Below, in pieces: positions 1 through 6,340 of a stretch of 33,099 nt of DNA. Positions within the stretch are counted from its first letter, which is position 1, and each line of letters opens with the position of its first letter. A model generated the notes under the pieces. The model did no database searches. It saw only the letters and a program-made list of their open reading frames with translations, and had not been told where the DNA came from. The DNA is from Candidatus Sulfopaludibacter sp. SbA3. Lineage in GTDB: Bacteria; Acidobacteriota; Terriglobia; 20CM-2-55-15. The stretch covers positions 1 to 33,099 of the forward strand of contig CAMBFR010000042.1 of NCBI GenBank assembly GCA_945865815.1. The letters are read 5' to 3'. The position numbers were made by a program, and so were the translations under genes.

Positions 1-10
1 GTTGGAGCCT

Positions 11-39
11 GGCACGGGGCTGAAGCCCCGCGCCCACAG
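11..39. repeat. REP-like palindromic repeat, family B, single copy
   Basis: The core GGGGCTgAAGCCCC is palindromic, with outer arms GGCAC on the left and CGCCCACAG on the right. Related copies occur at 11995-12080 (head-to-head pair) and 19935-19964, so this is a dispersed intergenic element. It lies just beyond the 3' end of the minus-strand dehydrogenase that stops at 57, where it could also act as a transcription-ending hairpin. Confidence 0.7.
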
Positions 40-56
40 CTGGAACGACGGGATCG

Positions 57-1181
57 TCATCTGTACGAAATCCGGTAAATCACGTTCGCCTGGTCGTCGG
101 ACACCAGCAGTGCGCCATCCGGCATAACCTGTATATCCGCCGGGCGGCCCGAGTTGTTCTGGCCCTCCAGCCAACCTTCCGCGAACGGCTCATATTTCAC
201 GGCGCGATTGTTCTCCACGCGGACAAGCGCCACGCGGTAGCCGATCTTCCCGCTGCGATTCCACGAGCCGTGCTCGGCAATGAAAATCTGGTTCCTATAT
301 TCGGCCGGAAACATCGATCCGGTGTAGAAACGCATTCCGATGGCTGCGCCGTGGGGGCTCAGCGTAATGGCGGGAGGCGTGAATTTGCTGCAATCCGCGT
401 TCTGGCCGAACTCCGGATCCTTGATCGTCCCGGCATGGCAGCTTGGAAAACCAAAATGCAAACCGGGTCCCGGCACGCGATTGAGCTCATCGGGAGGAAT
501 GTCGTCTCCCAGGTTGTCGCGGCCGTTGTCGGTGAACCAGAGGTCGCGGCTCTGCGGGTGCCAGTCGAATCCGACGGTATTCCGCACGCCGCGGGCGAAC
601 ACTTCAAAAGCCGATCCGTCCGGTTTCATGCGGGTAATCGAGCCGTAGCGCTCGTCGTCCCTGGTGCAGACGTTGCAGGGGGCGCCGATAGGCACGTACA
701 ACATGTCATCGGGACCGAATGCGATAAATTTCCAGCCGTGCAGGAAATCATTCGGAAGATCGGCCTTCACAACAACCGGCGGCGGCGGATTGTTCAACCG
801 GGATTCGATGTTGTCATAGCGGATGACGCGGTTCACCTCGGCGACGAAGAGGGCGCCGTTCCGGAACGCCACACCATTGGGCATGTTCAGTCCCTTCGCG
901 ATCGTGATCACTTCGTCGGCGATGTTGTTCTTATCGCGATCGACCACGGCAAACACTTCCCCTGCCCCATTCCGCTGCATCGCGCCTGTTCCGACAAACA
1001 GAGTCCCGTTCGTTCCGAGCGCCATCGAGCGCGCCCCGCGCACGCCGTTCGCATACACACTGATGTTGAATCCGGGCGGCAATTTGATCTTTTCCAGCGA
1101 CAATGCCTGGCTGCCACCGACGGAATAAACCAGGAATCCCACAACAAAAAGAGCAATCAGAGTCAACGTCCAACGTCTCAT
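57..1181 (-). CDS. PQQ-dependent sugar (sorbosone/glucose) dehydrogenase-like, secreted
   Basis: This 374-residue protein has an N-terminal signal (MRR then a hydrophobic stretch, cleavage near GGSQA, residues 22-26). The body is a beta-propeller of the soluble glucose/sorbosone dehydrogenase family. Visible family signatures are WFTDNGRDNLGDD with PPDELN near the middle and FIAEHGSWNRS towards the C-terminus. It probably oxidises a sugar or sugar alcohol in the periplasm using PQQ; the substrate cannot be read from sequence. A CxxC pair (GAPCNVCTR) probably forms a disulfide. The start is supported by AAGGAG ahead of the ATG, and the ATG overlaps the TGA of the upstream DinB gene by 4 nt, indicating translational coupling. 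Some family members do not bind PQQ, so cofactor use is inferred. Confidence 0.85.
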   Translation of the reverse strand: MRRWTLTLIALFVVGFLVYSVGGSQALSLEKIKLPPGFNISVYANGVRGARSMALGTNGTLFVGTGAMQRNGAGEVFAVVDRDKNNIADEVITIAKGLNMPNGVAFRNGALFVAEVNRVIRYDNIESRLNNPPPPVVVKADLPNDFLHGWKFIAFGPDDMLYVPIGAPCNVCTRDDERYGSITRMKPDGSAFEVFARGVRNTVGFDWHPQSRDLWFTDNGRDNLGDDIPPDELNRVPGPGLHFGFPSCHAGTIKDPEFGQNADCSKFTPPAITLSPHGAAIGMRFYTGSMFPAEYRNQIFIAEHGSWNRSGKIGYRVALVRVENNRAVKYEPFAEGWLEGQNNSGRPADIQVMPDGALLVSDDQANVIYRISYR

Positions 1182-1660
1182 TTCTTCTCCTTATACGCGG
1201 CTCGATTCTGTCGAATCTGATCGGCGTGATTGTGCGCATGCGCCGCGTAGATCTGCAGCCACGTTTCGATGGAATAGGGACCGCTCTCGGAATGCTCGCC
1301 CCCGCGCTTCCATTCTTCTTCCGACATCAGGTCGAGCAATTGAGCCGTCGCGGCGCGCGCGCCCTCGAAAGCTTTGAGGGCGGGCTCGATGGGTCTCTTC
1401 GAATAGTGGAGCTTCTTTGCGAACTCGTCCTGATCGTATGCCTGGATATAGGGCTGACGCTCGACGAGCAGCTTGCGCAAGCGCATCGCGCTGGTGGCTT
1501 CGCTATCGGCGAGATGATGAACGATCTGGCGGGAACTCCATTTGCCCCGCGCGCGGCTGAAATCCAACTCCGCTTCAGATACGCCCTTGAGCGCATCGGC
1601 GACCTCTTTATATCCGTCCTTGTACCGCACGATCAGCGAAGCGCGTTCCTTGATTGTCAT
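1178..1660 (-). CDS. DinB-family protein
   Basis: This 160-residue four-helix-bundle protein is of the DinB/YfiT type. The metal-ligand pattern is visible: a His in WSSRQIVHHLADSE (N-terminal third) and HAHNHADQI near the C-terminus. Members bind a divalent metal and many are thiol transferases or thiol-dependent enzymes, but the substrate here is unknown. The start was set at the ATG at 1660 because AGGAG lies six bases upstream; a TTG two codons earlier is possible but overlaps the ribosome binding site. It is the first gene of a two-gene operon with the sugar dehydrogenase (4-nt stop/start overlap) and is divergent from the tannase gene across about 50 bp. A second DinB protein lies at 8053-8556. 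Confidence 0.88.
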   Translation of the reverse strand: MTIKERASLIVRYKDGYKEVADALKGVSEAELDFSRARGKWSSRQIVHHLADSEATSAMRLRKLLVERQPYIQAYDQDEFAKKLHYSKRPIEPALKAFEGARAATAQLLDLMSEEEWKRGGEHSESGPYSIETWLQIYAAHAHNHADQIRQNRAAYKEKK

Positions 1661-1728
1661 CAGCAACTCCTGAGTTATCCTAACGGAACAATTGCCGTCT
1701 GCAGGAGGAATTTATCAGAACAACAACC

Positions 1729-3219
1729 GTGACGCTCATCGTCCTGTCATTGATGATGTTCGCAGCCATCCCAGCCAGTGCCGCAAACTGTGAAAGCCTC
1801 GCCGCGCTCGCCCTGCCGGGCACGTCGATTACGCTCGTCGAAACACGGACGGACGGAACCTTTACTCCGCCTGGGGCGGCGGCGCTTACCGGCCTTCCCG
1901 TATTCTGCCGGGTGGCAGCCACGTTGAAGCCATCGAGCGATTCCGACATCAAGATCGAAGTGTGGTTGCCGGCCGAAAACTGGAATGGCAAGTACCAGGC
2001 CGTGGGTAACGGCGGCTGGGCCGGCTCGATCGTCTACGCGGCGCTTGCGGAAGGAATCAAGCGCGGATATGCCACAAGCTCGACCGACACCGGACACGTC
2101 GGCGGGACCGCGAAAGACATGCTGGGACATCCCGAGAAGCTGATTGACTACTCCTACCGGGCAATTCACGAAATGACGGTTACGGCAAAAGCCATGACGC
2201 AGGCGTTTTATGGGAACGATCCGCGGCTCTCGTACTTCGTCGGATGTTCCGCCGGCGGCAGGCAAGCCATGCTGGAAGCCCAGCGTTTCGCCGGCGATTT
2301 CGACGGCATCATCGCAGGCGCTCCCTCCCTGAACACCACGCCAATGTATACGGCTGCAAGAATGTGGATCGCTCACGCGGCGTTGAAGGATCCGGACGCC
2401 TACATTCCCCGGACAAAGTACGCGATGATTCACCAGGCCGCGGTGAACGCCTGCGATACCATCGACGGCCTCCGGGATGGACTCATCGACGACCCGAGGC
2501 TGTGCCATTTCGATCCGAACGTGCTTCTGTGTAGTGACGCCGACAATGCTTCATGCCTGACCGCGCCGCAGGTGGAGGCCGCCAGGAAGATTCTGACTCC
2601 TGTAAAGCATCCGCGAACGGGCCAGGAGCTTGTTCCCGGGCTCGAACCCGGATCCGAGCTCGGATGGGGCGTGCAGGCCGGCGGCCCGGAACCGTACGCC
2701 GTGGTTCACGAAGGACTAAAGTACGTTGTTTATCAGGATCCCAACTGGGATTGGCGCACATTCAACTTCGAGACCGACCTGATCAAGCTCGAACACCTGG
2801 AGGACCCGGCTAACGCCACAAGTCCCGATCTCAGCGCATTCGCAGCGCGAGGCGGAAAACTCCTCATGTACCACGGCTGGGCCGACCAGCAGGTGGTGCC
2901 GCGCACAACGATCAACTACTACGAAACCGTTCTGGAGAAGATGGGTGGCGCCGCCAATACTTCGGACTGGTTGCGGCTGTTCATGGCCCCTGGAATGGCG
3001 CACTGCCGCGGCGGAGACGGGCCGAATGAATTTGATACGTTGACGGCCCTGGAACAGTGGGTCGAGAACGGCGCCGCTCCGAACGAGATTGTTGCTTCAC
3101 ACGTCACCGCGGATAGCGTGGATCGCACCCGGCCGCTCTGCCCTTATCCCCAGGTAGCGCGCTACACCGGCGCCGGCGGCAGCGACAGCGCAGCGAACTT
3201 CGTATGCCGATTGCCCTAG
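1729..3219 (+). CDS. Tannase/feruloyl esterase family protein, secreted
   Basis: This secreted serine esterase of about 496 residues belongs to the tannase/feruloyl esterase family (alpha/beta hydrolase). The CS-D-HC motif of the family is visible: GCSAGGRQA (Cys173-Ser174, nucleophile), HGWADQQVVP (Asp), and PGMAHCRGG (His-Cys). The adjacent cysteines are expected to form a disulfide joining nucleophile and base. Likely substrates are gallate, ferulate or similar plant phenolic esters. The coordinates use the GTG at 1729, but AGGAGG at 1703-1708 sits 20 nt away. An in-frame ATC at 1714 is five bases from that site and would add IRTTT, giving the signal peptide a normal Arg-containing n-region. 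No ATG lies between the in-frame stop at 1681 and the signal peptide. Translation may therefore start at the non-canonical ATC. Confidence 0.9.
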   Translation: MTLIVLSLMMFAAIPASAANCESLAALALPGTSITLVETRTDGTFTPPGAAALTGLPVFCRVAATLKPSSDSDIKIEVWLPAENWNGKYQAVGNGGWAGSIVYAALAEGIKRGYATSSTDTGHVGGTAKDMLGHPEKLIDYSYRAIHEMTVTAKAMTQAFYGNDPRLSYFVGCSAGGRQAMLEAQRFAGDFDGIIAGAPSLNTTPMYTAARMWIAHAALKDPDAYIPRTKYAMIHQAAVNACDTIDGLRDGLIDDPRLCHFDPNVLLCSDADNASCLTAPQVEAARKILTPVKHPRTGQELVPGLEPGSELGWGVQAGGPEPYAVVHEGLKYVVYQDPNWDWRTFNFETDLIKLEHLEDPANATSPDLSAFAARGGKLLMYHGWADQQVVPRTTINYYETVLEKMGGAANTSDWLRLFMAPGMAHCRGGDGPNEFDTLTALEQWVENGAAPNEIVASHVTADSVDRTRPLCPYPQVARYTGAGGSDSAANFVCRLP

Positions 3220-3238
3220 CCCTTTCCGCGGCTATAAT
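3211..3238 (+). promoter_or_regulatory. Promoter of the small membrane protein gene
   Basis: A perfect -10 TATAAT (3233-3238) is preceded 16 nt upstream by TTGCCC (3211-3216). The -35 box overlaps the last codons of the tannase gene. Transcription should begin near 3245, giving a leader of about 24 nt with AAGGGGA as ribosome binding site for the ATG at 3269. Confidence 0.6.
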
Positions 3239-3268
3239 GTTTTCCACATAAGGGGAACAAGAGAACCA

Positions 3269-3841
3269 ATGGTTGTATTACAGCGCAACGAAGTGAATCG
3301 AAATCATACTGTTTATGTCCTGGCGGCGCTTATGGCTGCCTCTGTTCTGCTGGGCGTGATTCTCACCTACTCAGGCCGTTCCGGAGCCCTCCAGATCGCG
3401 CTCGTACTGCTCGCCACCAGCGCCGTGGCGACTCTTGTGCTTGCAGGACTTCAGTTCCTGACTTCTCCGAAACGTAGCCAGGCGCTGATCTTCTATCGAG
3501 ATGACAGCATGGTCGTCGCGACCAATGCGCTTCATGAAGGGTTCAAGCTGCGGTATCTCCGCGACATCCTCGGCGAAACCGTGTCCGCATTCAGCGACGA
3601 GGACCGCCTGCACTGGAAGGATCTGGAAGCCGACGGATTCTACGCCGGCATCTGTACTCGCGGGGCCCGCAGGCTGGTGGTGACCCGCCTTTGCACGATG
3701 ATATTCGATGATGTTTTCGTGAGCGACCAACATGGCCGGTGGGAATACTTCGACTCATCCTGCACCGCCGACCCCTCATTCTCGAAGCGCGTGACGCCGC
3801 CGCTCAAACGGTGGAAAGGAATGCCGATCGAGCAAGGCTGA
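3269..3841 (+). CDS. Hypothetical membrane-anchored protein
   Basis: This 190-residue protein is not recognised. It has two hydrophobic segments, about residues 14-35 and 41-65, separated by a short loop (YSGRSGA), and then a soluble C-terminal domain of about 120 residues containing four Cys (GICTRG, RLCTM, SSCTA regions). With a positively charged N-terminus the soluble domain is probably cytoplasmic, though topology is inferred. It has its own promoter (TATAAT at 3233) and ribosome binding site. The stop codon lies inside a 9-bp tandem repeat (3835-3873), so changes in repeat number would move 3' sequence but not alter the protein. Confidence 0.7.
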   Translation: MVVLQRNEVNRNHTVYVLAALMAASVLLGVILTYSGRSGALQIALVLLATSAVATLVLAGLQFLTSPKRSQALIFYRDDSMVVATNALHEGFKLRYLRDILGETVSAFSDEDRLHWKDLEADGFYAGICTRGARRLVVTRLCTMIFDDVFVSDQHGRWEYFDSSCTADPSFSKRVTPPLKRWKGMPIEQG

Positions 3842-3873
3842 TCAGGCTGATCAGGCTGATCAGGCTGATCAGG
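3835..3873. repeat. 9-bp tandem repeat (ATCAGGCTG)
   Basis: Three perfect copies of ATCAGGCTG (3841-3867) are flanked by partial copies (AGGCTG at 3835-3840, ATCAGG at 3868-3873). Each unit contains the palindrome TGATCA. The stop codon of the upstream gene (3839-3841) is part of the array. The unit length of nine matches the second tandem array at 9621-9665. Confidence 0.95.
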
Positions 3874-3935
3874 AAAGAGGAGATGGACCGGCGCATGAAA
3901 GCGGATCACGGAGCATAAGCGCCGGAACATTTAGC

Positions 3936-3965
3936 TTGACGGCCAGCGCGGCGGCGCGCTAAGTT
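3936..3965 (+). promoter_or_regulatory. Possible promoter of the riboswitch-controlled operon
   Basis: TTGACG (3936-3941) is a near-consensus -35 box, followed after 18 nt by TAAGTT (3960-3965), a weak -10. It would start transcription near 3972, about 30 nt before the riboswitch aptamer. The sequence between is T-rich. The -10 match is poor, so another start site in the T-rich stretch is possible. Confidence 0.35.
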
Positions 3966-4000
3966 TTTGTTCGTTTAATTGTTCTTTGTCTCTTGGTCAG

Positions 4001-4048
4001 TACGTGGCGATTTAAGGCAACTTGCTCCACGTAAAAAACTGCTAAACA
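4001..4048 (+). promoter_or_regulatory. SAM-II (SAM_alpha) riboswitch aptamer
   Basis: A 7-bp perfect stem (TACGTGG 4001-4007 with CCACGTA 4027-4033) encloses a 19-nt loop that begins CGATTT and ends CTTGCT. An A-rich stretch and GCTAAA (4041-4046) follow. These are the conserved parts of the SAM-II pseudoknot: GTGG, GATTT, CTTGC, CCACG, an AAA run, then GCTAAA, where the loop TTGC faces GCTAA. Order and spacing agree with the family as I remember it. SAM binding would fold the pseudoknot and reduce expression of the downstream threonine-synthase-like/ThiS-like operon. The terminator at 4063-4097 suggests transcriptional control. No covariance model could be run. Confidence 0.75.
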
Positions 4049-4062
4049 ATCCACAAGGGTTC

Positions 4063-4097
4063 AAAAAAGCCCCGTGCCGTTTGGCGCGGGGCTTTTT
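4063..4097 (+). terminator. Intrinsic terminator of the riboswitch leader
   Basis: A 10-bp stem, GCCCCGTGCC (4069-4078) with GGCGCGGGGC (4083-4092) and one G-T wobble, has a GTTT loop and is followed by TTTTT. Preceding A residues extend the stem and make it potentially bidirectional. It lies between the SAM-II aptamer and the ATG at 4127 (GGAGG ribosome binding site just after it). This is the usual place for a riboswitch expression platform. Confidence 0.9.
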
Positions 4098-4126
4098 CAC
4101 TTTGGGGAGATTCGGAGGAATAGTTA

Positions 4127-5365
4127 ATGGGCTTCGTCAAAGGGCTCCGGTGCCGCGAATGCGGACGTATATATCCCGCCAGGCTCCTGGCCGGGTGTGA
4201 GGACTGCTTTGGTCCTCTCGAGGTTGATTACAACTACGAAGGCATCAAGGGCGTGCTGTCACGAGAAGTGATTGCGTCCCGCCCACGGTCGATGTGGAAG
4301 TACCAGGAGCTTCTGCCGCTGGATAACCCGCCGGTAGTGGGACTCTCGAGCGGCGGCACTCCCCTTGTTCGCGCCAGGCGCCTTGGCCGCGCCCTCGGCC
4401 TCGATAACGTCTACGTGAAGAACGACAGCGTTAGCTCGCCCACACTTTCGTTCAAGGATCGGGTGACCGGGGTCGCCATTAACAAGGCGATCGAGTTCAA
4501 ACTCGAGGCGGTAGGCTGCGCCTCCACGGGAAATCTTGCGAACTCCGTGGCCGCTAACGCCGCGGCGGCCGGCATTCCCTCTTTCATCCTGATTCCGGAA
4601 AATCTGGAACAGGCCAAGATCACCACAACCGCGGTTTTTGGCTCGCGCCTGATCGCCGTGAGAGGAAACTACGACGATGTGAACCGCCTTTGCAGCCAGA
4701 TTGCGGATCGGCATCCATGGGGATTCGTGAACGTCAACCTTCGCCCCTACTATGCCGAAGGTTCCAAGACGTTCGGTTTTGAAATCGCCGAAGACCTCGA
4801 CTGGCGGGCCCCTGCCGCGATCGTCGTGCCCATGGCCGGCGGGTCTCTGATCTCGAAGCTCTACAAGGGTCTTCACGAACTCGAGCAACTGGGGCTGCTG
4901 AAGGCGCCGCTGCACACCCGGCTCTACGGAGCTCAGGCAACCGGCTGCAATCCGATTACAGCCGCGGTCAAGAAAGGGTCGGCGGAGATCCAGCCTGTGA
5001 AACCCAATACCATAGCCAAGTCCCTCGCCATCGGAAATCCCGCCGATGGATACTACGCGGCGCGATTGATGGTGAAGAGCGGAGGATGGGGAGAGGATGC
5101 TTCCGATGAAGAAATCGTGGCCGGCATCCATCTGCTCGCCGAAACTGAAGGAATTTTTACCGAGACCGCAGGCGGCGTCACGATTGCCGTAACGAAAAAA
5201 CTGATTGCACAGGGACGACTGAAACGCGACGAACTGACCGTGCTCGCCATAACCGGCAACGGCCTGAAGACGCTCGACGCTATACCCGTCGCCCGTCCCG
5301 AAGTGATTGAACCCCGGCTGGCCGCCTTCGAAGCATTAATTGGAGGTAAGTCTAATGTCGCTTAA
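4127..5365 (+). CDS. Threonine synthase-like PLP enzyme, probable sulfur amino acid role
   Basis: This 412-residue fold-type II PLP enzyme is of the threonine synthase family. An N-terminal zinc ribbon is visible (Cys9, Cys12, Cys24, Cys27), then the PLP-lysine motif SPTLSFKDR (Lys110), a phosphate-binding CASTGN loop at about 131-136, [11 protein letters not shown], and [16 protein letters not shown]. True threonine synthases convert O-phosphohomoserine to threonine. Three facts point elsewhere: a SAM-II-like riboswitch and terminator precede the gene, the next gene is a ThiS-like carrier with a C-terminal Gly-Gly overlapping by 11 nt, and no hom or thrB is nearby. I infer that it may replace the phosphate of O-phosphohomoserine or O-phosphoserine with sulfur delivered by the carrier. 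The start follows GGAGG at normal spacing. Fold confidence is high; the reaction is uncertain. Confidence 0.9.
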   Translation: MGFVKGLRCRECGRIYPARLLAGCEDCFGPLEVDYNYEGIKGVLSREVIASRPRSMWKYQELLPLDNPPVVGLSSGGTPLVRARRLGRALGLDNVYVKNDSVSSPTLSFKDRVTGVAINKAIEFKLEAVGCASTGNLANSVAANAAAAGIPSFILIPENLEQAKITTTAVFGSRLIAVRGNYDDVNRLCSQIADRHPWGFVNVNLRPYYAEGSKTFGFEIAEDLDWRAPAAIVVPMAGGSLISKLYKGLHELEQLGLLKAPLHTRLYGAQATGCNPITAAVKKGSAEIQPVKPNTIAKSLAIGNPADGYYAARLMVKSGGWGEDASDEEIVAGIHLLAETEGIFTETAGGVTIAVTKKLIAQGRLKRDELTVLAITGNGLKTLDAIPVARPEVIEPRLAAFEALIGGKSNVA

Positions 5366-5630
5366 GGTGATCATTCCTACCCCACTGCGCCGGTTCACAT
5401 CCGGAGCAGAGCTCGTTGAACTCGAGCCCGGAACCGTCCGCGAAATTCTGGACCGCCTCGAAACACGCTATCCCGGATTCCGGGCAAGCGTGTGTGACGA
5501 ATCGGGATCCCTGAAAAGGTTCATCAATATATATGTCGACGGCGAAGACATCCGTTTTCTCGACAATCTCGGCACCCCCACAAAGGACGGCTCGGAAATC
5601 GCCATAGTGCCTGCCATCTCAGGCGGCTGA
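5355..5630 (+). CDS. ThiS/MoaD-like sulfur carrier protein
   Basis: This 91-residue beta-grasp protein of the MoaD/ThiS/CysO type ends in PAISGG. The free C-terminal Gly-Gly is the feature that is adenylated by a ThiF/MoeB-type enzyme and turned into a thiocarboxylate. Other family marks are [19 protein letters not shown] and [13 protein letters not shown]. The start is the ATG at 5355, with GGAGG (5342-5346) eight bases upstream; it overlaps the 3' end of the threonine-synthase-like gene by 11 nt, implying coupling and stoichiometric expression. By analogy with CysO-CysM it is probably the sulfur donor for that enzyme. A role in molybdopterin or thiamine synthesis is less likely, since no moa or thi genes adjoin it. 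The activating enzyme is not in this window. Confidence 0.88.
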   Translation: MSLKVIIPTPLRRFTSGAELVELEPGTVREILDRLETRYPGFRASVCDESGSLKRFINIYVDGEDIRFLDNLGTPTKDGSEIAIVPAISGG

Positions 5631-5666
5631 TTCAGCTGCCGGCAAGCATTCGCACCGCAATTTAGG

Positions 5667-5672
5667 TATAGT
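5667..5672 (+). promoter_or_regulatory. -10 box of a leaderless promoter (cupredoxin gene)
   Basis: TATAGT ends eight bases before the ATG at 5681. There is no purine-rich ribosome binding site in the gap, and the expected start of transcription falls at or next to the ATG. No convincing -35 is seen. The same arrangement occurs at 10181, 13381 and 19261. Confidence 0.5.
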
Positions 5673-5680
5673 TTCCGACT

Positions 5681-6340
5681 ATGCCAAGGAAGCTTGCCGG
5701 ATCGTTCGTTCTCGTACTGCTGGCCGTAATCTCCGCTGACGCCTCGACACTGACAGGCCGTGTCCGTGTTGCCGGACGCAAAGCCGGTGCCGCCGCTGTC
5801 CGGATCATCGTTTACGCCGAACGCCTGGGTGGCGGTGGCCAGGTTCAGCCGGACGACTTTAAGATCGCTCAACGAGACAAGACATTCTCGCCCCGCGTTC
5901 TCGCCATTCCGGTGGGCTCGACGATCCATTTTCCAAACGAGGATCCCATTTCCCACAATGTATTTTCGCTGTCGCGGCCGCCCTTCGACCTCGGCCTCTA
6001 TCGGGCGGGGGAATCGAAAAGCCGGGTATTCGGCAGGCCGGGCACTTTCTGGATCTTCTGCAATATCCATCCTCAAATGGCAGCCGCGGTACTGGTCGTA
6101 CCGACGTCCTATATTGCCGAGGCAGATGCAGCAGGTGACTTTCGATTGGAACTTCCCGCCGGACGTTACACTGTTACTGCCTGGTCCGAACGGTCCCGGA
6201 TATCGAGCGGAGAAATTACGGTAGGCGCGACTTCTGAAACTGTCGATCTGACGCTGGATGAATCGAGGCATGTCGACATCCCGCACAAGAACAAGTATGG
6301 GAACGACTATCCGAAGGCGGCTTACGAGAACAAAGACTAA
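5681..6340 (+). CDS. Secreted cupredoxin-domain protein (plastocyanin-like)
   Basis: This 219-residue protein has a signal peptide (MPRKLAG then a hydrophobic segment ending near SADA, residue 21). A cupredoxin-like beta-sandwich follows with a complete type 1 copper ligand set: His92 in PISHNVFS, then Cys127, His130 and Met133 in FCNIHPQM. It resembles the 'plastocyanin / methylamine utilisation' proteins of Acidobacteria and Proteobacteria. The segment after residue 145 (GDFRLELPAGRYTVTAWSE) looks like a carboxypeptidase-regulatory type beta-sandwich. The likely role is periplasmic electron transfer or copper binding; the partner is unknown. The 3' end overlaps the convergent cyclase gene by 4 nt. 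Start choice rests on the signal peptide and the -10 box directly before it; there is no ribosome binding site. Confidence 0.85.
   Translation: MPRKLAGSFVLVLLAVISADASTLTGRVRVAGRKAGAAAVRIIVYAERLGGGGQVQPDDFKIAQRDKTFSPRVLAIPVGSTIHFPNEDPISHNVFSLSRPPFDLGLYRAGESKSRVFGRPGTFWIFCNIHPQMAAAVLVVPTSYIAEADAAGDFRLELPAGRYTVTAWSERSRISSGEITVGATSETVDLTLDESRHVDIPHKNKYGNDYPKAAYENKD

Noticed and set aside
1-39. Possible terminator only
   Set aside because: Copies of the same sequence elsewhere in the window (11995-12080, 19935-19964), including an inverted pair, show that it is a dispersed repeat; termination may be a secondary role.
1747-2508. A 253-codon open frame antisense to the tannase gene
   Set aside because: The tannase frame carries the complete CS-D-HC motif and a signal peptide; the antisense product has no recognisable features.
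3835-3873. Possible CRISPR-like array
   Set aside because: The 9-bp units are adjacent with no spacers, and there are no cas genes.
4127-5365. Ordinary threonine synthase of a thr operon
   Set aside because: No hom or thrB is present. The SAM-II-like leader and overlapping ThiS-like gene are not explained by threonine synthesis. The family name is kept but the role is left open.
5355-5630. MoaD of molybdopterin synthesis
   Set aside because: No moaE, moaA or moaC lies nearby, and the gene overlaps a PLP enzyme, which fits an amino acid sulfur donor better.
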